Assembly: GCF_018991925.1 (NCBI RefSeq)
Contig: NW_024756966.1
Span: 978,501 to 1,042,500, forward strand
Reading direction: 5' to 3'
DNA from: Homarus americanus
Lineage: Eukaryota; Arthropoda; Malacostraca; Decapoda; Nephropidae
Length of the DNA stretch: 64,000 bases
Every line of letters begins with the position of its first letter. Positions within the stretch are counted from its first letter, which is position 1. The notes beneath the pieces were generated by a model, which worked only from the letters and a program-made list of their open reading frames with translations, made no database searches and was not told the DNA's origin. The position numbers and the translations under genes are program-made. Shown in pieces: positions 1-11,174 of the stretch.

Positions 1-37
1 GATTCGTAAGTGTTCGTAGGATGATTTTTTTTCGTAA

Positions 38-38
<1 letters not shown>

Positions 39-94
<56 letters not shown>
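39..94. repeat. (GT)n microsatellite
   Basis: Uninterrupted GT dinucleotide run of about 56 bases. Confidence 0.98.
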
Positions 95-96
<2 letters not shown>

Positions 97-880
97 TATT
101 CATGTGCGTGTGTGAGTGAGTTAATTTTATGTTAGTCAAATATTTTAGGTTATATAAAAAAGACCTTAACTAGCCCTTGATTCTTGTAATTACCTTTAAT
201 GATACAGGTGTATTTCTTAGGTAAACAAACACCTCACCTGTAATTAGACGTCCCAGTACATCACCTGTAGTATTTAACAGTAATTGACCATTTTTGTCCC
301 TAAATGAGATTTTAACAGTTTCCAGGTGAACTGTTTGTTAATTTGAGTTAATTTGTATTTTTTTCATTTGTTTATATATTTTGTTTTTGTTTTTATTTGT
401 AAGATTATTTAATATTTTTGTTTGTTTGTTGTTCGTAATTTAATATAGGTTTTTATCTTTATTATTAATTTTTTTAGTAACTTTTTCAATCTAATTTTGT
501 TTTCTTATCGTTTCTATTATTTTTTCTGTTCATAATTTCATTGCATTTTATTTATCTGATTTTCGCTTTTAATTTTTATTTTTTTTTTAAATTTTGGATA
601 TTAAAATTATTTTATAATATTTACGGTATATTTTTATTCTATTTTAGGATATTTTATCTATTAAATTACTCGTGTCATCATTTTATTGCATCTTATTTAT
701 CTGATTTTGTCTTATTTTTCTATTTTTTTAATGTTTGAATAATCAAATTTTATTTTATTTTTACAGTATTGTATTTTAGCTTATTTTTGCTCTTATTCAT
801 GTAGTTATTTTAATTTGTTTTATTTCCATCTTTATTTACCTTCCCTCGACATCAACCAATCATCAGAAATTACTGGCAGT
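95..880. other. AT-rich unique stretch without a gene
   Basis: T-rich on the plus strand, especially 350-830. It has no open frame with non-repetitive coding character; the small Phe/Tyr/Leu-rich frame at 541-738 reflects T-richness. Several short CACCTG/CAGGTG words lie at 220-330. Confidence 0.6.
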
Positions 881-1014
881 AGTTCAACACCTCGTAACTA
901 CACTATTTCCCCTTACAAGACCCGTAACAGTGCTAGAGGGGCGGTATTGTAGCCACAGACCCTTGATGTTAATAGTAGACGAGAAATCAGAGACATTTGC
1001 CACTTGGGTCGACG

Positions 1015-1312
1015 ATGGAGGAGGAGAGGTGGGGAGGGGTAGGAGGAGATGGGGAGGAAGGAGAAGGAGAAAGGGGAGAGAAGAAGAGGAAGGAGGAGGA
1101 GGGGAAGGCGGAAGAGAGGGAAGAGAAGGAGAGAGGGGAGGAGGAGAGGAGGAGGGGAGAAGGAAGGAAGAGGAAGAGAGGAGGAGAAAGGAGAGATGAT
1201 GAGGAGGAGGAGAGGGAGTGGTGAGAAGGGAGGAGGAGGAGGAGCAGAAGTGGAGAGAAGGAACGAGAAGGAGAGAGAGGAGAGAGGGAGAGAGGGAGGG
1301 GAGGGAAGACAC
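1015..1312. repeat. Polypurine GGA/GAG tract
   Basis: About 300 bases almost without pyrimidines on the plus strand (AGG, GAGA, GGAAG blocks). All six frames give open but meaningless Glu/Arg/Gly or Ser/Pro/Leu proteins. Such tracts can form triplex (H-) DNA. Confidence 0.95.
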
Positions 1313-1541
1313 AGAGGTTGAGTGCCATGCTAGCCATTACCTCATTATTTTTCTATGTTATCACCAACTGGAAACTCATTTTTTAGAATATATATTTTTA
1401 GCCCGTGGTATCGTTCTTCCCCCCCTTCCCTCCTCTCTCCCTCCCTCCTCTACTCCCCTCTCACTTATGATGTGTTACGTGTGGGTTTATTTTTATTGAT
1501 TTTCTTTTGTTTTTAAGAGAAATCGAAGTTGTGTTTGTTAT

Positions 1542-1553
1542 CCACCAGGGGGC
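1542..1553 (+). promoter_or_regulatory. CTCF-core-like site
   Basis: CCACCAGGGGGC matches the central part of the vertebrate CTCF consensus (CCACCAGGGGGCGC) base for base and then departs (TAGC instead of GC). It lies in unique sequence just before a (CT)n run. A single match is weak evidence of binding. Confidence 0.3.
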
Positions 1554-1563
1554 TAGCGGTCAA

Positions 1564-1567
<4 letters not shown>

Positions 1568-1601
<34 letters not shown>

Positions 1602-1622
1602 CTGTCACTCTCTCTCTCTCTT
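1568..1622. repeat. (CT)n microsatellites
   Basis: Two CT runs (1568-1599 and 1608-1621) separated by a short unique insert. Confidence 0.95.
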
Positions 1623-1867
1623 AAGTGCTTATGTAAAACGTCTCCCAAGGAACCCCCAATGAGTCCTTTGTCGCCAGCGAGGTTCTGATGCCATCTCGTA
1701 GACCACCCGAACCTTTATGGCGTCTATGAATGCTCCTCCTCGTCTGTCTTTTTTTTGTACTCTATCATTTCATCTATAGCATGTAAACAAATATTCCTCC
1801 GTCTATATTTTTTACTGCTTGGATGTTTCTTGAGAGTTGTGGTGTTTTGTGGGGCTGGTGTAGGAGG

Positions 1868-1945
1868 GAGGCGGGTTCGTATGGGGAAGGGGAGGCGGGT
1901 TCGTATAGGGAAAGGGAGGAGGGTTCGTATAGGGAGGGGCAGGCG
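1868..1945. repeat. 24-bp minisatellite, about 3 copies
   Basis: Three consecutive 24-base units of the form GAGGCGGGTTCGTATAGGGA plus four purines start near 1868, 1892 and 1916; a partial fourth follows. On the minus strand they read as an 8-residue repeat (LPFPIRTR), which is a by-product of the unit length being a multiple of three. Confidence 0.9.
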
Positions 1946-2044
1946 GGCGGGCCCATTAAATCGTGTAAGTATTGCTGCTATCTGAGGAATCATTTCAAAC
2001 GCGAGTTGTCAAATGCTATGATTGATAAGTGAATGGAGGGCCGC

Positions 2045-2405
2045 CAGTCGCAACCAGTTACCATAACCACTATATCATCACTACCATTACCAGCCACCAT
2101 CACCAACTACCATCACTACCATTACCAGCCACCATCACCAGCTACCATCACTACCATTACCAGCCACCATCACCAGCTACCATCACTAGCTTATATCACC
2201 ACCAGTCATCACCACTACCACCAACACCTTCACCACCATTACCACCACCACAAACAACAACACAAAAACAACCACAATTCACCACAACTCACCACAACTC
2301 ACCACTACCACAATCCATCGCTACCACATATACCATCCATCACCACACCTACCACCCACGACCACACTTACCACCCACGACCACACCTACCACACCTACC
2401 TACGA
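2045..2405. repeat. ACC/CATCACCAG-rich low-complexity block
   Basis: A/C/T-only triplet-like sequence with an imperfect longer period around 2075-2185 (CACCATCACCAGCTACCATC repeated). His/Pro/Thr open frames across it are artefacts. Confidence 0.92.
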
Positions 2406-3159
2406 CTTGTGAAATGACGTACGAACGAACAAACATATCTGGGACTGAGACACCGAAACAGAGTCTTACTGTACGAAATATTCAGAAAAATACGATAATT
2501 TACAAATAAGAGAGAGAGAGATTGAACTAAAAAGATAAATGGGAGAATTATAAAAAATGATGAATGTGAAAAAGATGAAATTTAATGAATGGAATTGCGT
2601 CTGTACGTGTGTTAGTGGCTGGATAAGAGCTCTGTTGGGGCAGCCCTTACTAGTCCTAAACCCAGCCCCGGGATGAAAGACAGGGACCAATAAAAGAGAC
2701 AAGAATGAAGAGAGAGAGAGAGATAAGAAGATTAATAAACTAAAGAAAAGAGACAATGGAAGAAAATGGATGATGGTTGTGGTATAAATAACAGAAAACG
2801 GAAAAATTATAAAAAAAAGAAGAGGATTGTAATGATTTTATTGGTGAGAAAGTCAACGATGATTTTGGGAAGAAGAAAAGAGGGGGAGAAGAGGGAGAGG
2901 AGAATAATTTGTTGCTGGAGACTGACAAATATCAAGGCTGAGAAAGACGTGTGACAAGCGAGGGAATAGTGTGCCTCACCTACCCTCACCTCTCCACCTC
3001 ACCTCACTTCTCGTCACCTACCTTCACCTTACCCCTTCCTCTACCCCTTATCTATGCTCCTCCTCCTCTTCCTCTTCCTCTTCTTCCTACGCTTCCTCTT
3101 CCCCGGGTTCCATCTTCCTCCCCCACCCTCCTCACCATTAGAGAAAGAAGAAATCAAAA

Positions 3160-3210
3160 ACACACACACACACACACCGCACACACGCACACGCGCACAC
3201 ACGCACACAC

Positions 3211-3262
<52 letters not shown>
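3160..3262. repeat. (CA)n microsatellite
   Basis: About 100 bases of CA with a few CG interruptions near 3178-3215. It is preceded by a CTTCCTC-rich pyrimidine stretch from about 2985. Confidence 0.97.
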
Positions 3263-3264
<2 letters not shown>

Positions 3265-3369
3265 CAAGTCACATCACTCACCACACACAAATACAATCCA
3301 GGTAGACTGTCCAGGTATCTTAATTGTGATCTTTGGCATTATCATAATTAATTTTTATTCAATGCCGCC

Positions 3370-3610
3370 TCAGATTACACCTTGCCAGCACCACTACCGC
3401 CACTAAAATACTGCCACCAACACCACTAAACACCATTTAACTTGCAGTATTTACCACCATTAACCACACATATCTACCACAATTACTACCACTACCACAT
3501 CAACCTACATTACAATCATCATCACCTCTACTATAACAACAACAACTACCAACATTACAACATAAACCACCACAACAACTATTACCGCCACTACTACCAG
3601 TCCACCACCA
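3370..3610. repeat. Degenerate ACC/ACA stretch
   Basis: A/C/T-biased sequence of interrupted CCACTACCA and CAACAACTA units. No gene seen. Confidence 0.75.
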
Positions 3611-3673
3611 TGTGATGCCCAGTTCCCAGAAGTCTTTTTGCGGAGTTAAATCCCTTGTGTTGCCAGCTGAGAA

Positions 3674-3707
<34 letters not shown>
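3674..3707. repeat. (CT)n microsatellite
   Basis: CT run of about 34 bases directly after a short unique segment. Confidence 0.95.
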
Positions 3708-3711
<4 letters not shown>

Positions 3712-3805
3712 ACTCTATATTAAAAAAAAATAAAAATACAAATAGACCAAATCCTTAAAATCATAAATAATTTTCGCCATTTTGCTATCTTGAAATAAGT
3801 CATAA

Positions 3806-3925
3806 GGACAGACAGACAGACAGACAGACAGACAGATAAAAAGACAGATGGAAAGAGAGAAACAGACAGACAGATGACAGATAGATGGAAAGAGAGAGAA
3901 ACAGATTGATAGATAGAGAGAGAAA
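3806..3925. repeat. (GACA)n / (GATA/GAGA)n tetranucleotide block
   Basis: Perfect GACA repeats at 3808-3836 pass into mixed GACAGATA and GAGA units. Confidence 0.93.
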
Positions 3926-4352
3926 GTCAACTCTTGAGAGGATCGTTTTAATTACAACAACAGGTGAAGGTGTGTGGGGATGAGAGAGATGGGGATGGGA
4001 TGGGGGGATATTATCACGTAAAGCCCGACAAGGTTTTAACGACGGGGGCAGTCGTAAATTAACTCATTGAATACTAACAAATTCCCGTGACTGTTCACAT
4101 TCCTCGTAGGCACAGGGCCATGTTTTATGTTACTAATTGTCGGTTTTTTTTTCTGTGGGTGGGTGAGGTGTGGGTGAGTGAGTTGCTGAGATGGGTGGGT
4201 GAAGGTGGGTGCTGAGGATGGGTAGTGCTGAGGGCGGGTGAGTGATGGAATCCGGCCTCAGTAGTGTGGGGGGGGGGGGGGATATTCCTAGGGACAATAT
4301 TGCTAATTTCGACCAGGTATAAAATCTCTTGGGAATTGTTGGGTGTCTGAGG

Positions 4353-4356
<4 letters not shown>

Positions 4357-4386
<30 letters not shown>
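4357..4386. repeat. (TGTC)n microsatellite
   Basis: Seven tandem TGTC/CTGT units, the same tetranucleotide as 3806 but on the opposite strand. Confidence 0.95.
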
Positions 4387-4664
4387 TAGTCAAGAGTCAT
4401 GGTGTGTTTAGTTATTTTGTTTTATATATATTTTTTTAGGTTTTGTTGAATAAAAAATTGGGTGAGTGTTTTGACAAGTTGGGGAGGACAGGTATGGTGC
4501 AGGTGATGGTGTTAATTATGTAAATGTGGTGACGTATGATGTTTACAAATGAGGAACACACACACACACACACACACACAGTGATCACCCTACCTGTGTC
4601 CTCCCCCAAAAGTGACACATCTCTCAAATAATCCAGGTGTGCACATCCCAGCCAGAATGAAACT

Positions 4665-4855
4665 AATGTAGGAGGTGGTGGGGGTGTGGGGGATGGGGTG
4701 AGGGGTGGGAGGAGGGAGGGAGGGGTAGGGGAGCGGGGTGAGGAGGTTGGGGTTACAGGTGTGGGGTGTGGGAGGAGAGGTTAGGTGTGGGGTGTGGGAG
4801 GGTTAGGGGTTACAGGTGTGGGAGGAATGTTGTTAGAGGGTTGGTGGGAGTCACC
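4665..4855. repeat. G/T-rich degenerate minisatellite
   Basis: Imperfect units of GGTTAGGTGTGGGGTGTGGG and GGTTACAGGTGTGGG. Runs of three or more G on the plus strand give G-quadruplex potential. Confidence 0.8.
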
Positions 4856-5051
4856 AGCAGCTAACCCGTCTTTAATAGTTAAACTTGGTCCACTATTTGT
4901 GTTTCAGCCAGCGCCCTAGTGGCATAAAGTTGCCTTCCTCTAATGGCGTCTTACCACCTCTTGTCTCTTTACTTTCTTTTTCTTCTTATTTCTCTTCCTT
5001 CTTTTTCTTTGTTCTTTGTCTTTTTGCTCTTATTTTGTTTCTCTTTTTTCC

Positions 5052-5052
<1 letters not shown>

Positions 5053-5096
<44 letters not shown>
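5053..5096. repeat. (GT)n microsatellite
   Basis: Perfect GT run of about 44 bases after a T/C-rich stretch (4965-5052). Confidence 0.97.
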
Positions 5097-5098
<2 letters not shown>

Positions 5099-5554
5099 TC
5101 ACTCTACTACCACTACTGCAATCATCATCAGGGAGTTAAACCACACACTCAACCTCACCCATAGCTACCACCACCACCACCACCACAACCAACCACCCTC
5201 ACAACCACAACCAACCACCCTTAACAACCACAACTATCAGTCTCTCTGTCGTTGGCTATTACCTCACCCTGTCATTACACTCACCAGCATCACTGAACAC
5301 CGCAGAAAGCATCCCTCCGTCGTTAACAACCGCGTTATTTAACCGCACAATTCGATTTTTTAACCGTGTGTAGTCCGGCTAAACGTCCAACTTCCTGACC
5401 TGACTGGTAGATGAGTTTCCAGTATGTAATGTGAGGGATGATTTTTTTTTTCAAGGAAGGTATAACATAATAGATGACTAATTCTTGATCATCCTGGGGT
5501 TTATTTCCTCAATTACAAACATCATCACCCATGCCATCTCTCTCTACCATCTCA

Positions 5555-6125
5555 TACCCACATCTACCACCCCCACACCACACACACACACACCACCACC
5601 ACCACACACCACACACACACCACCACACACCACCCACACACACACACCCACCACACACCACCACACACACCACACCACCCACCACCACACACACACACAC
5701 ACACACACCACCCCTCCACCCCACACCACACCACCCACACACACACACACCACACCCCACCACTCACACCACACACACCACCACCACCCCACACCACCAC
5801 CACACACCACCACCACTACACACACACACCACCCACACACACCACCACTACCCCCACCACACACACACACTACACACACACCACACCACACACACACCAC
5901 ACACCACACACACACACACCCACCTACACACACACACCACCCCACACACACCCACACCACCCACACCACCACCCACACACACACCACCACTACCCCACAC
6001 CACCACACCTCCCCACCACACCACCCCACCACACACCACACACACCACCACTACACACCACCACCACCCACCCACACTACCCACCCACCACCACCCACAC
6101 ACCACCACCACCACTACCAGCACTA
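5555..6125. repeat. 0.6-kb (ACACC/ACC)n block
   Basis: Nearly 600 bases of A and C with very few T and no G on the plus strand, mixing CACA and CCACCACC units. Both strands stay open in several frames (Thr/His/Pro or Cys/Val/Trp/Gly), so the long frames here carry no coding information. Confidence 0.97.
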
Positions 6126-6314
6126 CTACACGACGCGTCACAATGCAACAACAAGATCCAAGCAGATAGCGAACAATGGGTGGGTGGGTGGGTACACTGG
6201 CCCTTGATACCCCATGATGCAGGAGCGAACACAAACACTGACCAATGGGGAGGAGGAGGGGGCACATGCAGCTTATAGTGTTGTGATGGAGTTGATGGAG
6301 GGTGGTCTTGGAAA

Positions 6315-6550
6315 CCACCCTCCCTCCCTCCTTCCTTCATCCCTCCTCCAATCCTGCTCTCACCTTTCTCCCTACCCCTTCTCCTCCCCAACCCTTCTTC
6401 CTCTCCACTCCCCCTACCCCTCCTACTCCCCTCCTTCCCTTCCTCACCTCTCCTCCCCAAACCCTTATCCCCTCATCTCCTCCTCCCCTCCCCCTCTCCC
6501 CTCCCCTCCTCCCCACCCCCACCCTCCCCACCCCTCCCCCCTCCCCATGT
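6315..6550. repeat. Polypyrimidine CTCC tract
   Basis: C/T-only sequence rich in CTCCCC and CCTTC. Confidence 0.93.
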
Positions 6551-6947
6551 GATCACCTGACTGCTACACTACCTGGAAAACTTGACCTTGTAAGTGTTGA
6601 TCTTGGAACGATTTATAAGTATGCGTCTCTACTTTATACATACCCATACTTATCCTCACCTTCTCGTTAACGTCTGATCAAGCCTTTGCCTGATAAGACT
6701 TACTGAGATTACGAACGATTGTGGTCGTTAAGTGAGTTTGAGTGTTGTAATTCATCAGAGAGAGAGCACAGACAGACAAACAAACAGTTGTATCACTACC
6801 CACACACACTATAATAACTCGCGCTCGCCACATTATGACCCGGATTTAGTGGACATTAGAATACCGAAATGTTGGCCAGGTGAGTTACAGGTGTTTATCT
6901 ATTGTACCATCTCGGGGATAATTAGCTTCATTCTACCTGCCTGCCTG

Positions 6948-7468
6948 CCGGTTTAGACCTAAGATCCGGTTAAAGTTATGAGCCGGTTTAAGAACCAGGT
7001 GGAGTTAATAGCGTCTGTTGACTTAAACTCCGGTTATAGTTACAAGCCGGTTTAGACCTACGATTCGGTTAAATTTACCTTTTTTTTGATGATTTAGGAA
7101 CCAGTTGGAATTGATAGCCGATGTAAATTAACGATCCGGTTAAAGCCTCTTAGCCGGATTATATCTACCATATAATTTGGAATTAGTGAGCCGGTTAAAA
7201 CATTCGATCCAGTTCAACCTAAAAATCCGTTTAAAGATATTACGACCCAGTTTAAGGCTTCCGATTCGGTTAAGGAATTGTGGTCGAAATGTTTAAATAT
7301 TTATAATTAATTATCTAAACATTCCTTGAGTATTATGTTTTGTTAATTAATTATGCTAATGAATATGACCACAGATCATTAAGTCAAATTAAGAACCGGT
7401 TAATGTCAAACTCCGGTTATAAGAGTCTCAAGAAGCCGGTTACGTACCTCCACATCCCTAACCCGGTT
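6948..7468 (+). promoter_or_regulatory. Cluster of CCGGTT motifs (Grainyhead/CP2-like)
   Basis: Exact CCGGTT occurs 11 times, all on the plus strand, starting at 6948, 6966, 6983, 7030, 7047, 7136, 7191, 7396, 7413, 7436 and 7463. Most are followed by TA and several are preceded by GAT or GAG. Near variants (TTCGGTTAA, CCAGTTTAA, GCGGTTAA) lie between them. The intervening sequence is unique, not a simple repeat. Grainyhead/CP2 factors bind AACCGGTT-type sites, so a homotypic enhancer cluster is one explanation; a decayed short tandem repeat of about 17 bp (spacings 18, 17, 17) is the other. Confidence 0.35.
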
Positions 7469-7499
7469 AAGAGGTGCATGGAGGCGGTTAAGGCAAGAT

Positions 7500-8255
7500 A
7501 AGGTTGTGTGGTAGGCCTGTGGTAGTGATTTGTGGTGGTGTGGTAGGTGGTGGGAGGTGGTCTGTGAGTGGTGATAAGACGAGAGAGAAAAGAAGAGAGA
7601 GATTTGTAAGACGGTCGTACCAATTTTTTATTTTATTTATTTATTTTTTGTACAAACTGGACACACACAAAAAAATCCGACAACCGACTTCGAGTTTTAA
7701 TCATCCGGATTTTGATTTTTTGTCCGGCCAATCTCAATATTTTTGGTGAGATGAGTCAACGAGGGACACAGTGAGCTTAAAGTGAGTCATTAATGATTCA
7801 TATTACTCAACCGTGATGTCGATAGGTAAAGTCTCATTCTGTATTCATATGTATACCTGTTTTTACGGTGATTTAATATCGATAGGTAAATATAAGAGTG
7901 TGTTTTTTGTGTCTGGGGGAGGGTCAGTAGGGGTGGGGGTGGGGGTAAAGACAAAATGTGAGAAAAGGGAGGAGGTTAGAGAAAGAGTAAACAGTAAACA
8001 AGTCGACGAAAATGGTCATAAAACAACAAAAGGTAAAAAGGAAGACAGATAGACGGAGAGGACAGTAGAAAGACCATGAATGCCAAAATCACCTTGACCA
8101 TCCCACCAACTATGGCCGCCTAGAAATTAATGGCCCACTCGCATTAAGAACTGCTTGTTTTGGGGGCCATTTGAGCTCCCACCTGGACTGAGGGACCGTA
8201 CAATGGCAGGGAGACCGAGGAAGACCGTGTGGGATTCAGAGAGAGAAGGAGGACG
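7500..8255. other. Mostly unique stretch without a recognisable gene
   Basis: Ordinary base composition with short G/T-rich (7500-7575) and A-rich parts. A small open frame at 7813-8052 is not recognised and has no splice or start context that makes it credible. Confidence 0.5.
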
Positions 8256-8329
8256 GGAGAGGAGAGAGAGAGAGAGAGAAGAATTCGGAAGAAAGCGAGA
8301 CAGCGAGAAACATAATTATTCTAGGGGAT

Positions 8330-8705
8330 AGTGTTCTCTCTCTCACCTGAACTAAAACAGTATAGTAAAGATTCCTATCATCTCGTAGTGGCCAGGTAGA
8401 CACAGAACAGGTAAAAAAAAAATCTCAATGGATTAAGATTCCTCCTTATAAAACCCAGATGCTTAGAATATTACAGGTAAGCCAACAGGTGAAATGGCAT
8501 CCTATAATACACCTTTTACCTGTGAAGTGATAGTGTATGGTGGATTCAATGACACTCAAATCCTTATGGTTCAGTGTGGCGCTAAACCAGTTCTATGGGT
8601 TGTGGGTTATATAGGGGTGTAGGTTCACCAGGTAGAAGCCAGGTGTGTTAACGAGGAGATGGTGTTACGACGTCGCGTTACACTTACACCTGTTGGCACC
8701 TGTAT
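8330..8705. other. Unique stretch dense in CACCTG/ACAGGT words
   Basis: No gene seen. Words such as CAGGTA, CAGGTG and CACCTG recur about every 40 bases, including ATTACAG|GTAAGC at about 8469-8481, which resembles joined splice sites but lacks a pyrimidine tract. Confidence 0.4.
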
Positions 8706-9139
8706 CTAGTGTATATTAACCTCTCTCTCTCTCTCTCCTCTCTCCCGATGTTGTGACTTCATAATTGAGGTTTTCGAGACCACGCCGTAGTGTATGTGTG
8801 TTTATACAGTTAGATACCGTTCCCATCTGCTGTTATAGTGAAGAGAAAAAGAAAAAAAAATAGCGAATAGTTCCTTTGAGTCTCTGGTCTACCACGAGCC
8901 TAGAGGACTAGTGCAGGGAGATCAGAGGACCGTGGGCCATGTCTTGAGGCTCCCGGGGGAATTATTATGCACCATTACCACACACAGGAGGCTCCACTGA
9001 GGCTTCTTCTTCCACTGAGGGTTCCCACATGAGGCTTCACCGGCATCCCTCCCCCGTTAAAGCTTTTCACACGAGGCGGTTCAGATCATTTGCTTATTCA
9101 GGATCAGCTTCAGATTCCCACAGGATAATCGTCCCCTTC

Positions 9140-9290
9140 TTGGCCACCTGGATCCGGGTTCACTTGGCTACTTGGACCCGGGTTCCTTTGGCCACCTAGA
9201 CCCGGGTTCACTTAGTCACCAGTACCCGGGCTCATTTGGCTACCTGGACGGTCATTTGGCCACCTGGACCCGGGTTCACATGGCCATCTT
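9140..9290. repeat. About 26-bp minisatellite, 5-6 degenerate copies
   Basis: Units built on GGCCACCTGGACCCGGGTTC followed by ACTT, with spacing of about 26 bases and several substitutions. The small open frame over it (Asp-Pro-Gly-Ser repeats) follows from the unit and is not taken as a gene. Confidence 0.88.
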
Positions 9291-9764
9291 TGGTGATATT
9301 TTCGTAAGATTTATCGTAAGAATCTTTGAGAATCTGAAGTCATTGTCAAGGCAATTATGAGATTTAAAGTAATTTGGTTTTTACCTTTAAATAAAACCTC
9401 ACCACCACGAGCATTCAGTATCGCCTGGCGTTCCACTCCACCTTGTAATAACAGTCTTACGTGACCTGACCCTGACGAAAGTTCGCTCGACTTGAGACAA
9501 CACTGGCACTTGTATTTTTCTGGGAGGAGGAGGGAGAGGTGAGAATTTCAGTATGTGTATAGTTAGGGTAGTGGAGAGAGATACCGAAGGAGGAATGATA
9601 ACCCGAAGGAGCGAGGAGATAACGAAGGAGGAGAGATAACGAAGGAAGGTAAGGAGTCTTCGTCAGGTTCAGCAAGTAATGCAGGAGGAGGATGACGTGA
9701 AGACCAAGGAGGGAAGACCTACCGTCGGGCGTCTCTTGAGCTCTGCAGGTTCTGAATGACCCTC

Positions 9765-10115
9765 GGCGAGCAAAAGGAGGAGGAGGGAAGGGAGGAGGGA
9801 GGAGAATCAGGGAGGAGGAGGGTTGAGGGAGGAGGAGGAGGAGGAGGGTTGGGAGTTGGAAGGAGGAGGGGTGGTTGGAAGGAGAAGCAGGGAGAAGAGG
9901 AAGGTTGGGAGGAAAGAAGACACAGGAGAAAGAAGAGGCGAAGAAGGACGTCTGAGGGATTAAGTGAGAGGAAGGAGAGAGGTCATCTTAGGGCCAAGAG
10001 TTGAAGACTAAGTTCCAAATCACTGAAGACAAGAGAGAAAGAAGTGAAGAGAGCTGGGGGTGGGCAGGAGGGAGGAGGGTAGGAAGGGTGGGGGGAAAGG
10101 ACAGAAACAAAGTTG
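9765..10115. repeat. Polypurine GGA-rich tract
   Basis: GGAGGA and GGAAGG blocks with short interruptions near 9950-10045. Confidence 0.9.
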
Positions 10116-10435
10116 CAAATGGCTCGACACTTCACTTAGGACGGGAGGCTGAGGCGCTCGGCCCAAGACACGAGTAATGGCTCTTAACCCACTAAACACT
10201 GGGCGTGACCTCTCCTCGCCTCGATTCGCGACATAAGCGTATGCCATCCTCAGACTCAAGTGGCTAAGGGGTCGGTATTGTGCCAAGGGTCACCCCCCTT
10301 TAAATATCACCGGCTCTTGGGGTCCTCAGACTCCGGTTGAATTACCTTGTGGTTATTCTTAAGGCAATATTATTATGATGACATTTTACTGTACTGACCG
10401 GTTGAATCATTACACACACACACGGTCGAGTTGGA

Positions 10436-10436
<1 letters not shown>

Positions 10437-10468
<32 letters not shown>

Positions 10469-10492
10469 GGTCTGTCTGTCTGTCTGTCTGTC
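10437..10492. repeat. (TGTC)n microsatellite
   Basis: Fourteen TGTC units with one G substitution at about 10469. Confidence 0.96.
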
Positions 10493-10840
10493 TCCAAGGT
10501 AACTTAAAACGGTAAGAGCTACAGTACTTGATAATCACTCAGACACCTTCCTTGACCCCTAACTAATCTAACCTAACCAACACCCATCCTAACTTACCCC
10601 AAACAAAACCAATCCTCAGACTTTTATTAAAAAAAATCCAATTCTAACTCCGGGTTGTATTCCTCAGGCTATTTTCAGTTGTTCAGGTCCCGTCCCTTAG
10701 ATTGTCAGGGTCTGTCACAAGATCCCTGAAGTGTGTGCATAACTCAGGGTTTTATTAATGGCACGGGATTTTTTCATTTTTCTTCAAGAGTTTTTCAAAA
10801 GATGTGATGGATAAGAGTGCGTTGGTCATTTAAAAGGAAG

Positions 10841-11085
10841 AATAGAGTGCGTTCATAATTTTAAGGGAGAATAGACTGCGTTTTTGTCGTTTAAAGAATA
10901 GAGTGCGTTCATAATTTTAAGGGAGAATAGACTGCGTTTGTCGTTTAAAGGTGAATAGAGTGCGTTCATAATTTTAAGGGAGAATAGACTGCGTTTGTCG
11001 TTTAAAGGTGAATAGAGTGCGTTCATAATTTTAAGGGAGAATAGACTGCGTTTGTCGTTTAAAGGGAGATTCGAGAGCGTTCACT
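10841..11085. repeat. 57-bp higher-order minisatellite made of two 28-29 bp monomers
   Basis: Monomer A begins AATAGAGTGCGTTCATAATT and monomer B begins AATAGACTGCGTTTGTCGTT; they alternate. A monomers start at 10841, 10897, 10954 and 11011 (periods 56, 57, 57). A and B share the frame AATAGAxTGCGTT and a TTTAA(A/G)GG core, so they are diverged copies of one ancestor. Partial, more diverged units flank both ends (from about 10810, to about 11140). Confidence 0.9.
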
Positions 11086-11174
11086 TTAAAGAGATGATAA
11101 AGGGCGTTCACTTTAAAGGGATTAGGGGGGGCGTTCATTTTAGAGAGGGGATTGGAGAAGGATTAGGACAAGAT

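Noticed and set aside
5485..6318. Long overlapping open frames on both strands (up to 240 codons)
   Set aside because: They are A/C-only sequence read in frame: His/Thr/Pro one way, Cys/Val/Trp/Gly the other. No start context, no family, no unique residues.
6732..6956. 74-codon plus frame containing CCAG|GTGAGT at about 6879
   Set aside because: The donor word is good but there is no acceptor or pyrimidine tract upstream and the frame begins in a (CA)-like segment.
8200..8255. GGGAGACCGAGGAAGACC phrase resembling the GRPRKTW tail of RTE-type elements
   Set aside because: Only about 20 bases match the idea and the flanks give no supporting frame.
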